Assembly (NCBI GenBank): GCA_013329295.1
Contig: DUKP01000083.1
Location: 1-8,025 of the forward strand
Reading direction: 5' to 3'
DNA length: 8,025 nt
Origin: Candidatus Poseidoniaceae archaeon
GTDB lineage: Archaea > Thermoplasmatota > Poseidoniia > Poseidoniales > Poseidoniaceae
In this document: positions 1-6,378 of the stretch, in pieces
Layout: each line of letters starts with the position of its first letter
How positions within the stretch are numbered: position 1 is the stretch's first letter
Position numbers and translations under genes: made by a program
Notes under the pieces: generated by a model
What the model was told of the DNA's origin: nothing
The model's database searches: none
Seen by the model: only the letters and a program-made list of their open reading frames with translations

Positions 1-88
1 TAACTTTAATGTCAGCATTTGGTATCCTTATCCAGTCTGAACTACTTGTTCCAGTTGCGGGGCGAATAAAAAAATCCATTCCGGCCAT
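1..88 (-). CDS. Start of an unidentified gene, truncated by the left window edge
   Basis: An ATG at 88-86 opens a frame that runs to the window edge (29 codons, beginning MAGMDFFIRPATGTSSSDWI). AGGTGG at 98-93 supplies a Shine-Dalgarno 4-5 nt upstream. The same frame is open back to a TAA at 145-143, with TTG (115) and GTG (109) as weaker starts lacking ribosome sites. It would lie 62 nt after the stop of the RPA-associated gene on the same strand, and so may be a third member of that operon. I do not recognise the protein from this fragment. The opposite strand is also open here (3-146), so the call is tentative. Confidence 0.4.
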   Translation of the reverse strand, partial: MAGMDFFIRPATGTSSSDWIRIPNADIKV

Positions 89-150
89 TGCTCCACCTAT
101 CTCAACCACAGACAATAGGGAACTTGAATGTGTTGGGAGAAATTAAAATT

Positions 151-1077
151 TCAAACTAATCTAAACCAACCGAATGCAGGCTCATGAACTGTGCCATCAT
201 CAGACAATTCTTCCAATTTTTCTTCAGCGATAGAACGTTGAAATCCTCTAGCTTCTGCATTAACTAAAATTGTTTCAAATTCAACTCCATCGCCTTGGTC
301 CAATTTGGTAATTATATCTACTATTGCGGCTTCTAAATCGGCTTTATCATCACCATTTTGATCTTCATCGTCATCTTCTTCAACTATCAATTTCTGCGGC
401 GCAGGCTTTGTAGCAGCATCTAATTTACCTTCTGCTATGTCGAGAGCTTGCATTACATTTAGACGATAATGTTCCAAATCAATATCACCATAGTGATTCC
501 TTGATGCAATCAAGCCTAAAATTTGGTTTTCAGACATTTCTGATTTTGATAATGATTCCATATTTGCTTCAAAGTCTAAACTAGCGACATATCTTGACAT
601 TCTATTCATCATTGATTCTGAAGTGTTTGCCAACCATGAAGCATAACGCTGAGCATCAATTATACACATTTCTTCAGGTCTCAATGAAGTGTAAATTGCT
701 CCTTCTTCAGTTTGGTATAATCTCGTCTTTGCTACCATCAATAGAAGGATTGGCTCTCCTGATTCAAGCCTAGCAGATAATTGAATTGTCATCTCCTTTA
801 CTGAATCAGAGACATAATCACCAACTGAGAAGTAGTTTATTCCAGAAGGATCTCTTAGTTGCCCTTGATAAATCACTGAACCATTAGCCACATCTCTTCC
901 TTCAATTCTTTCCAACAATCCTGCAACAATCACTCGATTAACTCTAGATCCTAATTTAGTAACAACAAATGATGGGTCAAATTCTCCAGAACCCTTCTCA
1001 GATAATGTTGATTCTCCATATTCTGATGCAAACATATGTAATGCAGGTTGTCTTTTTACTGAACGCATTGGTTGCAT
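151..1077 (-). CDS. RPA-associated protein (COG3390-like, single OB fold plus winged helix)
   Basis: 308 residues. The family consists of archaeal proteins encoded beside RPA that bind or partner it, analogous to the smaller eukaryotic RPA subunits. Visible parts are an N-terminal basic segment with the family-like ALHMFASEYGEST (12-24); an OB fold about 36-140, including SRVNRVIVAGLLERIE (44-59), GQLRDPSGINYFSVGDY (72-88) and a LLLMVAKTRLYQ strand (111-122); and a helical stretch about 141-215 (ISO-style IDAQRYASWLANTSE). A highly acidic linker spans 232-248 (VEEDDDEDQNGDDKADL), followed by a winged-helix domain about 248-308 ending HEPAFGWFRLV. The start ATG at 1077 shares one base with the RPA stop, and GGGGGG (1090-1085) lies 7 nt upstream as a wobble-tolerant Shine-Dalgarno. 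A second in-frame ATG is three codons on. It is almost certainly co-expressed with RPA. It is a separate gene from RPA and has no zinc knuckle. Confidence 0.9.
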   Translation of the reverse strand: MQPMRSVKRQPALHMFASEYGESTLSEKGSGEFDPSFVVTKLGSRVNRVIVAGLLERIEGRDVANGSVIYQGQLRDPSGINYFSVGDYVSDSVKEMTIQLSARLESGEPILLLMVAKTRLYQTEEGAIYTSLRPEEMCIIDAQRYASWLANTSESMMNRMSRYVASLDFEANMESLSKSEMSENQILGLIASRNHYGDIDLEHYRLNVMQALDIAEGKLDAATKPAPQKLIVEEDDDEDQNGDDKADLEAAIVDIITKLDQGDGVEFETILVNAEARGFQRSIAEEKLEELSDDGTVHEPAFGWFRLV

Positions 1078-2771
1078 TAGTTAACCCCCCATTTTGCCCT
1101 AACTTCAGTAGCCAACATGACTGCATCATCTGAATTCAACTCGGCATCGTCTGCCAAAATCATAGCTCCTTGGTCATCGACAATTGTCCTGCCACTTACA
1201 TTCAATTGACGTCCAAGTAGATAATCCCTCAATGATTGAACAAATTCCATTTTACCTTCTGATTCAATATCTGCTGCCATTTTTTCTTCAGTTGTATTAA
1301 CTAATTTCAACGCAGCATCTTTGTTGATTAGTAATGAAGCAGTTACATCTCCGTTATCAATAACTAATCTCAATCTAACATCCTGTTGAGATTCTACTTT
1401 ACCATTACATCCTGCAAAATTACATTCTCCGTCCCTTAGAACTCTGCGACACTCAACGCAACGCATTATTATTCCAGAATCTTCTCTAATACTTACAACT
1501 GTTCCAGATGTAGAAATTCCAACTCTACTTGCTGAATTCACTAATTCGGTAAGCCCAACTTCAACAACATGATCCTTTAGATTTATTTCATCATCCCATG
1601 GAGATGTTTCTAAAATCTCAACCTGTTCAGCTTTGTCAACTGTTATGTCTGGAATTCCCTGCCATGCTCTCACCCTTACTCCGGTTAGTTTTACGGTAAC
1701 TGGTAAATCAGCAGATTTGATAGGTAATTCCTCCCAAGCACTCATCCTACATCTTCCAGTTGGGTCAGCTATTTGCCCTGACCACAGAAATTTCTCTTCT
1801 CCATCTTTGGTAAAACTTCTTTTTTGCCATTCAGTAATTTGAACAATAACTTCTATGTCTCTTGAGCCATCAGTCAGTTGTGAAATAGTATTCATATTAT
1901 GACTGTTTAATTTCTCTATGTCAGCGAAATTGGCATCATGGAATGATTCTATTTTGGTTGTTCTACCGAAGTTAAGTTCAGGTGTGTCTCTAAATGTCCT
2001 TACTTGAGCACCATCAATTTTGATTAGACTACCAACTTCATGGTCGAATGGCTCCCACGACAAGAAACCTATAGTTCCTGTTTCATCTGCAATCCTACCT
2101 CTTACAACATCTATTGAACCAGAACCGTCTTTACGATGAATTTGATCATCTCGAGATGAAAGAACTCTACCTACAACACAAATGTAACCATCTTTTGGAA
2201 TATTTGCAATATCTATTGGTTCACCAGGTTGATGAACAGGCCTAGTTCCTTCTCTTAATACGGCAATCCTTGCACCTTGATTTATATTGAGTGACATTCT
2301 ACCTTGGTATTCATTTACGGATGCCCCTTCTATTCTAATTACAGAACCAGGCGTTATGTTTGAATTAGGACCCCAGTCTTTGTATTCCCACCTAACTCTA
2401 TTTCCTCCTTCATCCCAAGGATTATCTTCAATTAAACCAAATGCAATTTGCTTTTGTTCACCTCGAATAGTTTGTTCTCGTAGATTGTGAGAAATTACTT
2501 CTACTTCTATTTCTATATCCCTATCAGTACCTGCTAATTCAGATAGCGAACTAACTTTCTTTGTTTGCCTAGTTTGTGTAGTTGAAGTATTTGATGACTT
2601 TGGCGATTTATCGCCTTGAAATCTCCTTATAATCGATCTCAAAGCATCTTGAGGTGGAATGTAAAATTCTTCCTCATATTTGACAAAAGCGGCTCTGATT
2701 TCATCAGTTTCTGCCTCTGGACATTCTGATAATACCGCTTTTATGTGTGATTCATATTTGTCATCCGACAA
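1077..2771 (-). CDS. rpa: Replication protein A large subunit (multi-OB-fold, zinc knuckle)
   Basis: Single-stranded-DNA-binding protein used in replication, repair and recombination. The start is set at the TTG at 2771: it has GAGGTG 6 nt upstream, and the resulting N terminus (MSDDKYESHIKAVLSE...) resembles the helical N-terminal domain of euryarchaeal RPAs, including a YIPPQDALRSIIRRF segment like their VPVEEARRSV. This gives 564 residues; the frame stays open to a TTG at 2813, adding 14 residues with no family resemblance. Numbered from TTG-2771: helical domain 1-52, Ser/Thr/Lys linker 53-75, OB1 about 72-171, OB2 about 176-276 (ADETGTIGFLSWE), OB3 about 291-388 (ADPTGRCRMSAWEELP, then VRAWQGIPDITV), and OB4 about 421-546. 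OB4 carries a zinc knuckle, CVECRRVLRDGECNFAGC, with Cys438, 441, 450 and 455. OB1 lacks the G/ADxTG element and instead has an aspartate- and tryptophan-rich loop (NPWDEGGNRVRWEYKDWG). The TAA stop shares one base with the next ATG (TAATG), so the associated protein is translationally coupled. Confidence 0.93.
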   Translation of the reverse strand: MSDDKYESHIKAVLSECPEAETDEIRAAFVKYEEEFYIPPQDALRSIIRRFQGDKSPKSSNTSTTQTRQTKKVSSLSELAGTDRDIEIEVEVISHNLREQTIRGEQKQIAFGLIEDNPWDEGGNRVRWEYKDWGPNSNITPGSVIRIEGASVNEYQGRMSLNINQGARIAVLREGTRPVHQPGEPIDIANIPKDGYICVVGRVLSSRDDQIHRKDGSGSIDVVRGRIADETGTIGFLSWEPFDHEVGSLIKIDGAQVRTFRDTPELNFGRTTKIESFHDANFADIEKLNSHNMNTISQLTDGSRDIEVIVQITEWQKRSFTKDGEEKFLWSGQIADPTGRCRMSAWEELPIKSADLPVTVKLTGVRVRAWQGIPDITVDKAEQVEILETSPWDDEINLKDHVVEVGLTELVNSASRVGISTSGTVVSIREDSGIIMRCVECRRVLRDGECNFAGCNGKVESQQDVRLRLVIDNGDVTASLLINKDAALKLVNTTEEKMAADIESEGKMEFVQSLRDYLLGRQLNVSGRTIVDDQGAMILADDAELNSDDAVMLATEVRAKWGVN

Positions 2772-2862
2772 ATAAAACACCTCGATAATAGATATTTGTT
2801 CTACGTTTCCCAATCTCTAGAAAACCTGCGGGCTCTTGTGCGGTTTGGTTAAGACAATACAC
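2761..2862 (-). CDS. Possible upstream ORF / leader peptide of the rpa operon
   Basis: A GTG at 2862-2860 has GGAGG (2875-2871) 8 nt upstream and opens a 33-residue frame (begins MYCLNQTAQEPAGFLEIGK) ending at TGA 2763-2761. The stop lies just inside the RPA gene, in a different frame, so the two would overlap by 11 nt and RPA could be reached by reinitiation. The peptide has no recognised family. With a good Shine-Dalgarno but a non-ATG start and small size, this may be chance, or the GGAGG may be a relic or part of a leader structure. Confidence 0.25.
   Translation of the reverse strand: MYCLNQTAQEPAGFLEIGKRRTNIYYRGVLFVG
2778..2783 (-). promoter_or_regulatory. Shine-Dalgarno deciding the RPA start
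   Basis: On the minus strand GAGGTG (2783-2778) matches the GGAGGTGATC complement of archaeal 16S rRNA 3' ends and stands 6 nt before a TTG at 2771-2769. This selects the TTG at 2771 over the TTG at 2813 that gives the longest open frame. Confidence 0.75.
2822..2846 (-). other. Small hairpin in the rpa leader
   Basis: AAACC (2822-2826) + GC (2828-2829) can pair with GC (2840-2841) + GGTTT (2842-2846), leaving one bulged base and a 10-base loop. It sits in a locally GC-rich patch between the putative promoter and the RPA start. It matches no riboswitch or RNA family that I recognise. Confidence 0.3.
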
Positions 2863-2904
2863 TCCCTTTTCCTCCTGTAAGTTAGTATAACAGGCGAAAG
2901 GAAA
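2863..2904. repeat. Imperfect inverted repeat upstream of rpa
   Basis: CCTGT (2874-2878) and ACAGG (2890-2894) flank an 11-base spacer AAGTTAGTATA. Outside them the arms continue imperfectly as a pyrimidine tract (CCCTTTTCCT, 2864-2873) facing a purine tract (CGAAAGGAAA, 2895-2904), pairing with a mismatch, G-U pairs and a 2-base bulge. It overlaps the TTATACT candidate and the GGAGG of the possible upstream ORF, so it could be a repressor site or, if transcribed, a hairpin hiding that ribosome site. Confidence 0.4.
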
Positions 2905-2922
2905 TAAATTATCCCATCAAAA

Positions 2923-4332
2923 TTATGCAGGATTTACTCGCAAACCTTGTGAAATTAGTACATTAGGAACATACATAGTTCCTGAAGAATAGGATCCTTG
3001 TGGTCTTACATTATCTCCAAGTATCACTCCTTCAGTAAGGGCTTTTGCCATGTTTCCAGATAGGCCTGCTTGCTTAATTGAACCAATTATTTCGCCATTT
3101 TCAACTCTCAATATTGAACTAGTTGTTACAGAAAAATCACCACTTGTTGGATTTGCTGTATGGGCTCCCATTACACTATTAACAACATATCCTTCATTCA
3201 TTTCTTGCAGCAGGCCATCTAGATCATAGCTTTTGTTTGAACTTGTTAAAAACAAATTACTACATCCCGATATTGGCGGTGATTGATGACCTGAGCGAAT
3301 TGCTGAACCTGTGGTTTTTGCGATGTCAATTCTACCTTCAGCAATTTGTTGTGCTGCATCCCTAGTTGACCAAAGTGAGCCAACTAATTTACCTGATTTT
3401 ATCAAAGAATTACATCTTGTAGGTACTCCTTCACCATCTCTTGAGCCTGATGATCTACCTCCAACAATTGTTGCATCATCTACCAAATTCAAATCTTTAG
3501 CAATAACAGATTGATTCATTTTACCTGACCAAAATGATTCTGCTCTTGCCAACTTATCGCCACGGATAGCATTTGGCACCACAACTGAAAACAATGGGGA
3601 AAATCCTTCACTAGTCATCAATACTGGTGATTCATCTAACGATGAATCAATCTTGATAGGGTCTCTAGTTAACTTCGCCCAATCAACTGCTCGGGAAACA
3701 CAATTTGGAACCTGTATTAATTTACTTCTTGAAGAATTACTTTGCCATGAGCTTGTCAATTGCTCATCTTCCTCTATAGAAACTTGCACTCCAACTCCAT
3801 GTGAAGTTGTAATACCTCCTGATTCAATTCCTTCACTAGTCAAAATTGAACTAGCATTAGCACTTACTCCAATTCCACCACCAGTAACTATTGCCCGCTT
3901 ATCTAATGAAGCAACCTCTGAGATAATTGCGTCTGCTTGTGTTAGTAAATCTTCTGAATCCATCTCTATAATTGATTTGTCATAAAGACCAGAAACCTGT
4001 TTTGCTGATTGTTCATAGGGTAGTACAAAACCGTCAATTGAAGGTGACATTCTAGCTATTGATAGAGCGCTATTTATCGCTTTATCAGCTGAATTAACAT
4101 CAACCAAATAAGCAAAACCAAATTTACCATCTTCTAAAATTCTAATTCCATAGCCTCCTTCTCCACCACCAGCAGCTAACGAAATCTTTCCACCCTCAAT
4201 ATCTATTTGATGGCCATATGATTGACTAGCCACTATTTCCCAACTTGTGATACCAAGTGAATTACACCTATCTGCTATTGATTTACAACCATCTTGTAAT
4301 CGATCTAATGCATCATTTGGAAGCAATATCAT
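2923..4332 (-). CDS. tldE: TldE/PmbA, partner subunit of TldD
   Basis: 469 residues, paralogous to TldD but without HExxxH, as expected for the TldE (PmbA) subunit that shapes the substrate path of the heterodimer. Landmarks are YGHQIDIEGGKIS (39-51), GYGIRILEDGKFGFAY (60-75), the SEG element at 166-168 and again at 241-243, GSLWSTRDA (318-326, matching the family's LydlrtA segment), and the strong C-terminal signature with GAHTANPTSGDFSV at 389-402, followed by LRVENGEIIGSIKQAGLSGNM (408-428), the region where bacterial PmbA has GDFS...ENGE...P..E.TIAGN. The start overlaps the tldD stop by 4 nt (4329-4332). A GGTGG directly before the ATG is too close to act as its Shine-Dalgarno, but it stands 7 nt before an in-frame TTG at 4326, so the protein could begin two residues later. 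No signal peptide is seen. About 150 bases separate its stop from the RPA start, so the transcription unit probably ends here. Confidence 0.93.
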   Translation of the reverse strand: MILLPNDALDRLQDGCKSIADRCNSLGITSWEIVASQSYGHQIDIEGGKISLAAGGGEGGYGIRILEDGKFGFAYLVDVNSADKAINSALSIARMSPSIDGFVLPYEQSAKQVSGLYDKSIIEMDSEDLLTQADAIISEVASLDKRAIVTGGGIGVSANASSILTSEGIESGGITTSHGVGVQVSIEEDEQLTSSWQSNSSRSKLIQVPNCVSRAVDWAKLTRDPIKIDSSLDESPVLMTSEGFSPLFSVVVPNAIRGDKLARAESFWSGKMNQSVIAKDLNLVDDATIVGGRSSGSRDGEGVPTRCNSLIKSGKLVGSLWSTRDAAQQIAEGRIDIAKTTGSAIRSGHQSPPISGCSNLFLTSSNKSYDLDGLLQEMNEGYVVNSVMGAHTANPTSGDFSVTTSSILRVENGEIIGSIKQAGLSGNMAKALTEGVILGDNVRPQGSYSSGTMYVPNVLISQGLRVNPA

Positions 4333-5777
4333 CCCACCAATGCTTCACTAATTCTCATAATTGGTCCACCATCACCTACAGGTACTGTCTGACCCTTGCC
4401 ACAAAAACCGGGTGCTGCTAATCTCGAATCTTTAGTTAAACCATCAACATCCTTTAGAATCTGTAATGTCAATCCACTTACACTGACATCTTTCAATGGG
4501 CTGGTTATTTCTCCATTTTCAATTAACCATGCCTCTTGTGCTGCGAACTGAAAAGAACCTCTACCCGTATCTACTTGACCTCCTCTAGAACCGCAGGCAT
4601 AAACACCATATTCAATATCTTCAACAAGTTCGTCTAGATCTGCATGAGTACCTCCATGGATCAATGTGTTAGACATCCTTACCAATGGATGGTGTAATCC
4701 ATCTTGGGCTCTTGCTCCTGCATTTGGTTTAATGCCAAAATGTTCTGCGGTTTCTCTGTGATTGAGATATTCGGTCAAAATACCATTTTTAATTAGGCAT
4801 TTTTCAGTTGTATCCAAGCCTTCGTCATCTATTGGGTGGGCACCATAACCTCCTCTAATTTTAGGGTCGTCGATTACTGTTACAATATCACTACCAATTT
4901 TTTGTCCAAGTTTACCATCAAGGCAAGAATCACCTGCAGCGACTAAATCTGCTTCACAAGGATGACCTAATGCCTCATGAATGTAAACTCCTGTTAAGTC
5001 TCTATCTGCTACAAGTGGCATCTTTCCTGATGGGGCACGCTTTGCTTTAAGCAATCTTAGAGCGGAAACTTTTGCATTATTGCCAAGCTCATTGATATCG
5101 CATGATTCAATTAACTCTAAGCCACCTTCACCACCAAACCTTGTACGATATGAGACTACTTCAGAGCCATCCCTAGCAGTTACCATTCCATTAATCAATG
5201 ATCTTTGAAAACTCCAAGTACGATTCATTCCCTCGCTGCTTAAGAATTCAGTATGGATATTTTCATCATGCCAGCCACAGGTTACTGAAACTATGTTATC
5301 ATGTCCTGACGCAGATGAATTTAGTAATTTCATATGTTCTAATCTTTCACTCAATTCAGTGTTTCTTACATCTTTTTTGGGTGTCCAATGAATACTATCT
5401 TCGATGATAGGAACTTCAGCCAACTTTATTGGTCGATCTTTTGGTGAACGCCTAGCAGCTACAGATTGTGCAAGTTTTAATGTGGGATTCATCTGTTGTT
5501 CAAGAGAAGCAATATCTGTTGTAGAATGAACACCCCAAGCACCATCTGCAAGAACTCTAATTGTAGCACCAATCTCTTGGCCTGGAATAGCCCGCTCTAA
5601 CTTTCCATCTCTCATAGCAACCGAATAGTCGGTATAAGCAACTAATCTTACTTCTGCATAACTTGCACCATTAGATGTTACTTTGTCCAAACTTTTGTTT
5701 ATTTTATCAACATCTAAGTATCTATGACTTCGACCAGTAATATCAGAATCGGGAGACTTTGCAATCACCATATACAT
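4329..5777 (-). CDS. tldD: TldD metalloprotease subunit
   Basis: 482 residues, full length for TldD, the catalytic half of the TldD/TldE heterodimeric zinc protease. In E. coli this enzyme removes the microcin B17 leader peptide and degrades unstructured peptides such as free CcdA. The metal motif HEALGH is at residues 267-272 (HExxxH), and GFCGKGQTVPVG (457-468) carries Cys459, the expected third metal ligand. Other family landmarks are SYAEVRL (39-45), a DGKLE turn (57-61), IDDEG (316-320), LIKNGILTEYL (328-338), RMSNT (367-371), GGQVDTGRGSFQF (399-411) and EAWLIENGEI (415-424). No signal peptide or membrane segment is seen, so it is cytoplasmic. The ATG at 5777 lacks a Shine-Dalgarno; another ATG lies two codons on (5771), and the first 20 or so residues precede the conserved fold. 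The stop TGA overlaps the start of tldE as ATGA, which implies coupled translation of the two subunits. The archaeal substrate is unknown. Confidence 0.95.
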   Translation of the reverse strand: MYMVIAKSPDSDITGRSHRYLDVDKINKSLDKVTSNGASYAEVRLVAYTDYSVAMRDGKLERAIPGQEIGATIRVLADGAWGVHSTTDIASLEQQMNPTLKLAQSVAARRSPKDRPIKLAEVPIIEDSIHWTPKKDVRNTELSERLEHMKLLNSSASGHDNIVSVTCGWHDENIHTEFLSSEGMNRTWSFQRSLINGMVTARDGSEVVSYRTRFGGEGGLELIESCDINELGNNAKVSALRLLKAKRAPSGKMPLVADRDLTGVYIHEALGHPCEADLVAAGDSCLDGKLGQKIGSDIVTVIDDPKIRGGYGAHPIDDEGLDTTEKCLIKNGILTEYLNHRETAEHFGIKPNAGARAQDGLHHPLVRMSNTLIHGGTHADLDELVEDIEYGVYACGSRGGQVDTGRGSFQFAAQEAWLIENGEITSPLKDVSVSGLTLQILKDVDGLTKDSRLAAPGFCGKGQTVPVGDGGPIMRISEALVG

Positions 5778-5816
5778 CCCAATCGTTGGAAGTGTTTGAA
5801 TACTTCTTTAGATTGA

Positions 5817-6353
5817 TTAAGAATTCAAGTCAGAAGAAATAGTAAATCCAATAATTATGTCTTCTGTTTTGTCATCAATAGTTTCCACATCAATTCCTAA
5901 TTTCAATAATCCTTCAAGCGTAATTTCTGGCTCTCCTTCAGTATGTGACATTCCTAAAACATCTACCAATCCTTTCAACATTTGACTAGATTTTTCTAAG
6001 TCAACGATAGGATAAATTTGATCTTCTTCAATTTGGTAATCAGGCAAGTGAACAATCCAAGCCATTTTTTGTGTCATACAAATTCCAGCTTTTTTGAAGG
6101 CTTCAGATACATGATGAGTTCCTGCCATATAACGCAAAAATTCTGCATCAATAGACCTAGCAAGAGCCCTATTTCTGATAAATGAACGTTGTGATAATAA
6201 CCATGCAGTCCACAATTGTTGCTCCGATTGAGCAGCATATTCTGCCAACAATAACCAGTTTTGACTAGGCCGTTTTTCTAAAAATTGATTGATTAAATCA
6301 TCTTTACAATTAGAGATATCTACCTTGAAGCAAGGGAACTTTGGCATCTCCAT
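5817..6353 (-). CDS. cgi121: KEOPS complex subunit Cgi121 (TPRKB-like)
   Basis: 178 residues, within the usual size of the Cgi121/TPRKB family. In archaea the family is the KEOPS subunit that binds the Bud32 kinase and helps bring tRNA to Kae1 for threonylcarbamoyl-adenosine (t6A37) synthesis in the cytoplasm. The recognition rests on the central segment, residues 49-104: an AW start, a helix with RNRALARSIDAEFLRYMAG (family pattern: arginine-rich helix, then EfLlYLsG), HVSEAFKKAGI (resembling the family's qI.eAi.k.Gi), then a hydrophobic strand MAWIVHLP. The C-terminal EDIIIGFTIS resembles the final strand or helix of the family. The ATG at 6353 follows the hel308 stop by 25 nt and has no Shine-Dalgarno; an in-frame ATG two codons on (6347) is an alternative. 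tldD starts 39 nt downstream. Sequence similarity in this family is low, so the call depends on motif pattern and its position beside Hel308, a neighbour I recall for archaeal Cgi121 genes. Kae1, Bud32 and Pcc1 are not in the window. Confidence 0.78.
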   Translation of the reverse strand: MEMPKFPCFKVDISNCKDDLINQFLEKRPSQNWLLLAEYAAQSEQQLWTAWLLSQRSFIRNRALARSIDAEFLRYMAGTHHVSEAFKKAGICMTQKMAWIVHLPDYQIEEDQIYPIVDLEKSSQMLKGLVDVLGMSHTEGEPEITLEGLLKLGIDVETIDDKTEDIIIGFTISSDLNS

Positions 6354-6378
6354 GATTCATGCTAAAATTATTAGTTTT

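Larger units (their letters stand above)
2814..2922 (-). promoter_or_regulatory. Probable promoter/leader region of the rpa operon (and end of the tldDE transcript)
   Basis: Only sizeable intergenic gap in the window, between the tldE stop and the RPA start. On the minus strand AATTTATTT (about 2910-2902) and TTATACT (about 2890-2884) are the two TATA-like candidates; initiation about 25 nt on would fall near 2880 or 2860. The T-rich start of the gap (AATTTTGATGG, AATTTATTTCC) could also serve as a simple archaeal oligo-T terminator for tldE. The region also holds a dyad and a small hairpin, listed separately. Neither TATA candidate is a strong consensus, and no BRE is obvious. Confidence 0.4.

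Noticed and set aside
3..146. Open frame on the plus strand ending at a TAA at 144-146
   Set aside because: It could be the 3' end of a convergent gene, but its composition is less protein-like and the minus-strand frame has a ribosome site and fits the strand bias of the window. It cannot be fully excluded.
2814..2922. Possible tRNA, box C/D RNA or riboswitch in the intergenic region
   Set aside because: There is no cloverleaf, no paired C/D boxes and no recognised aptamer core; only simple hairpins can be drawn.
3606..3842. Repeated CCTTCACTAGTCA string at about 3606 and 3829
   Set aside because: Both copies encode the TSEG element in different parts of tldE; a short coincidence of codon choice, not a mobile or regulatory repeat.
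3653..3985. 110-codon plus-strand open frame inside tldE
   Set aside because: It lies wholly within a well-conserved minus-strand gene, has low-complexity Ser/Pro/Ile composition and shows no ribosome site or family match.
4329..5777. TldD/TldE as part of a microcin/RiPP cluster
   Set aside because: No precursor peptide, cyclodehydratase, radical SAM enzyme or transporter is present; the neighbours are housekeeping genes.
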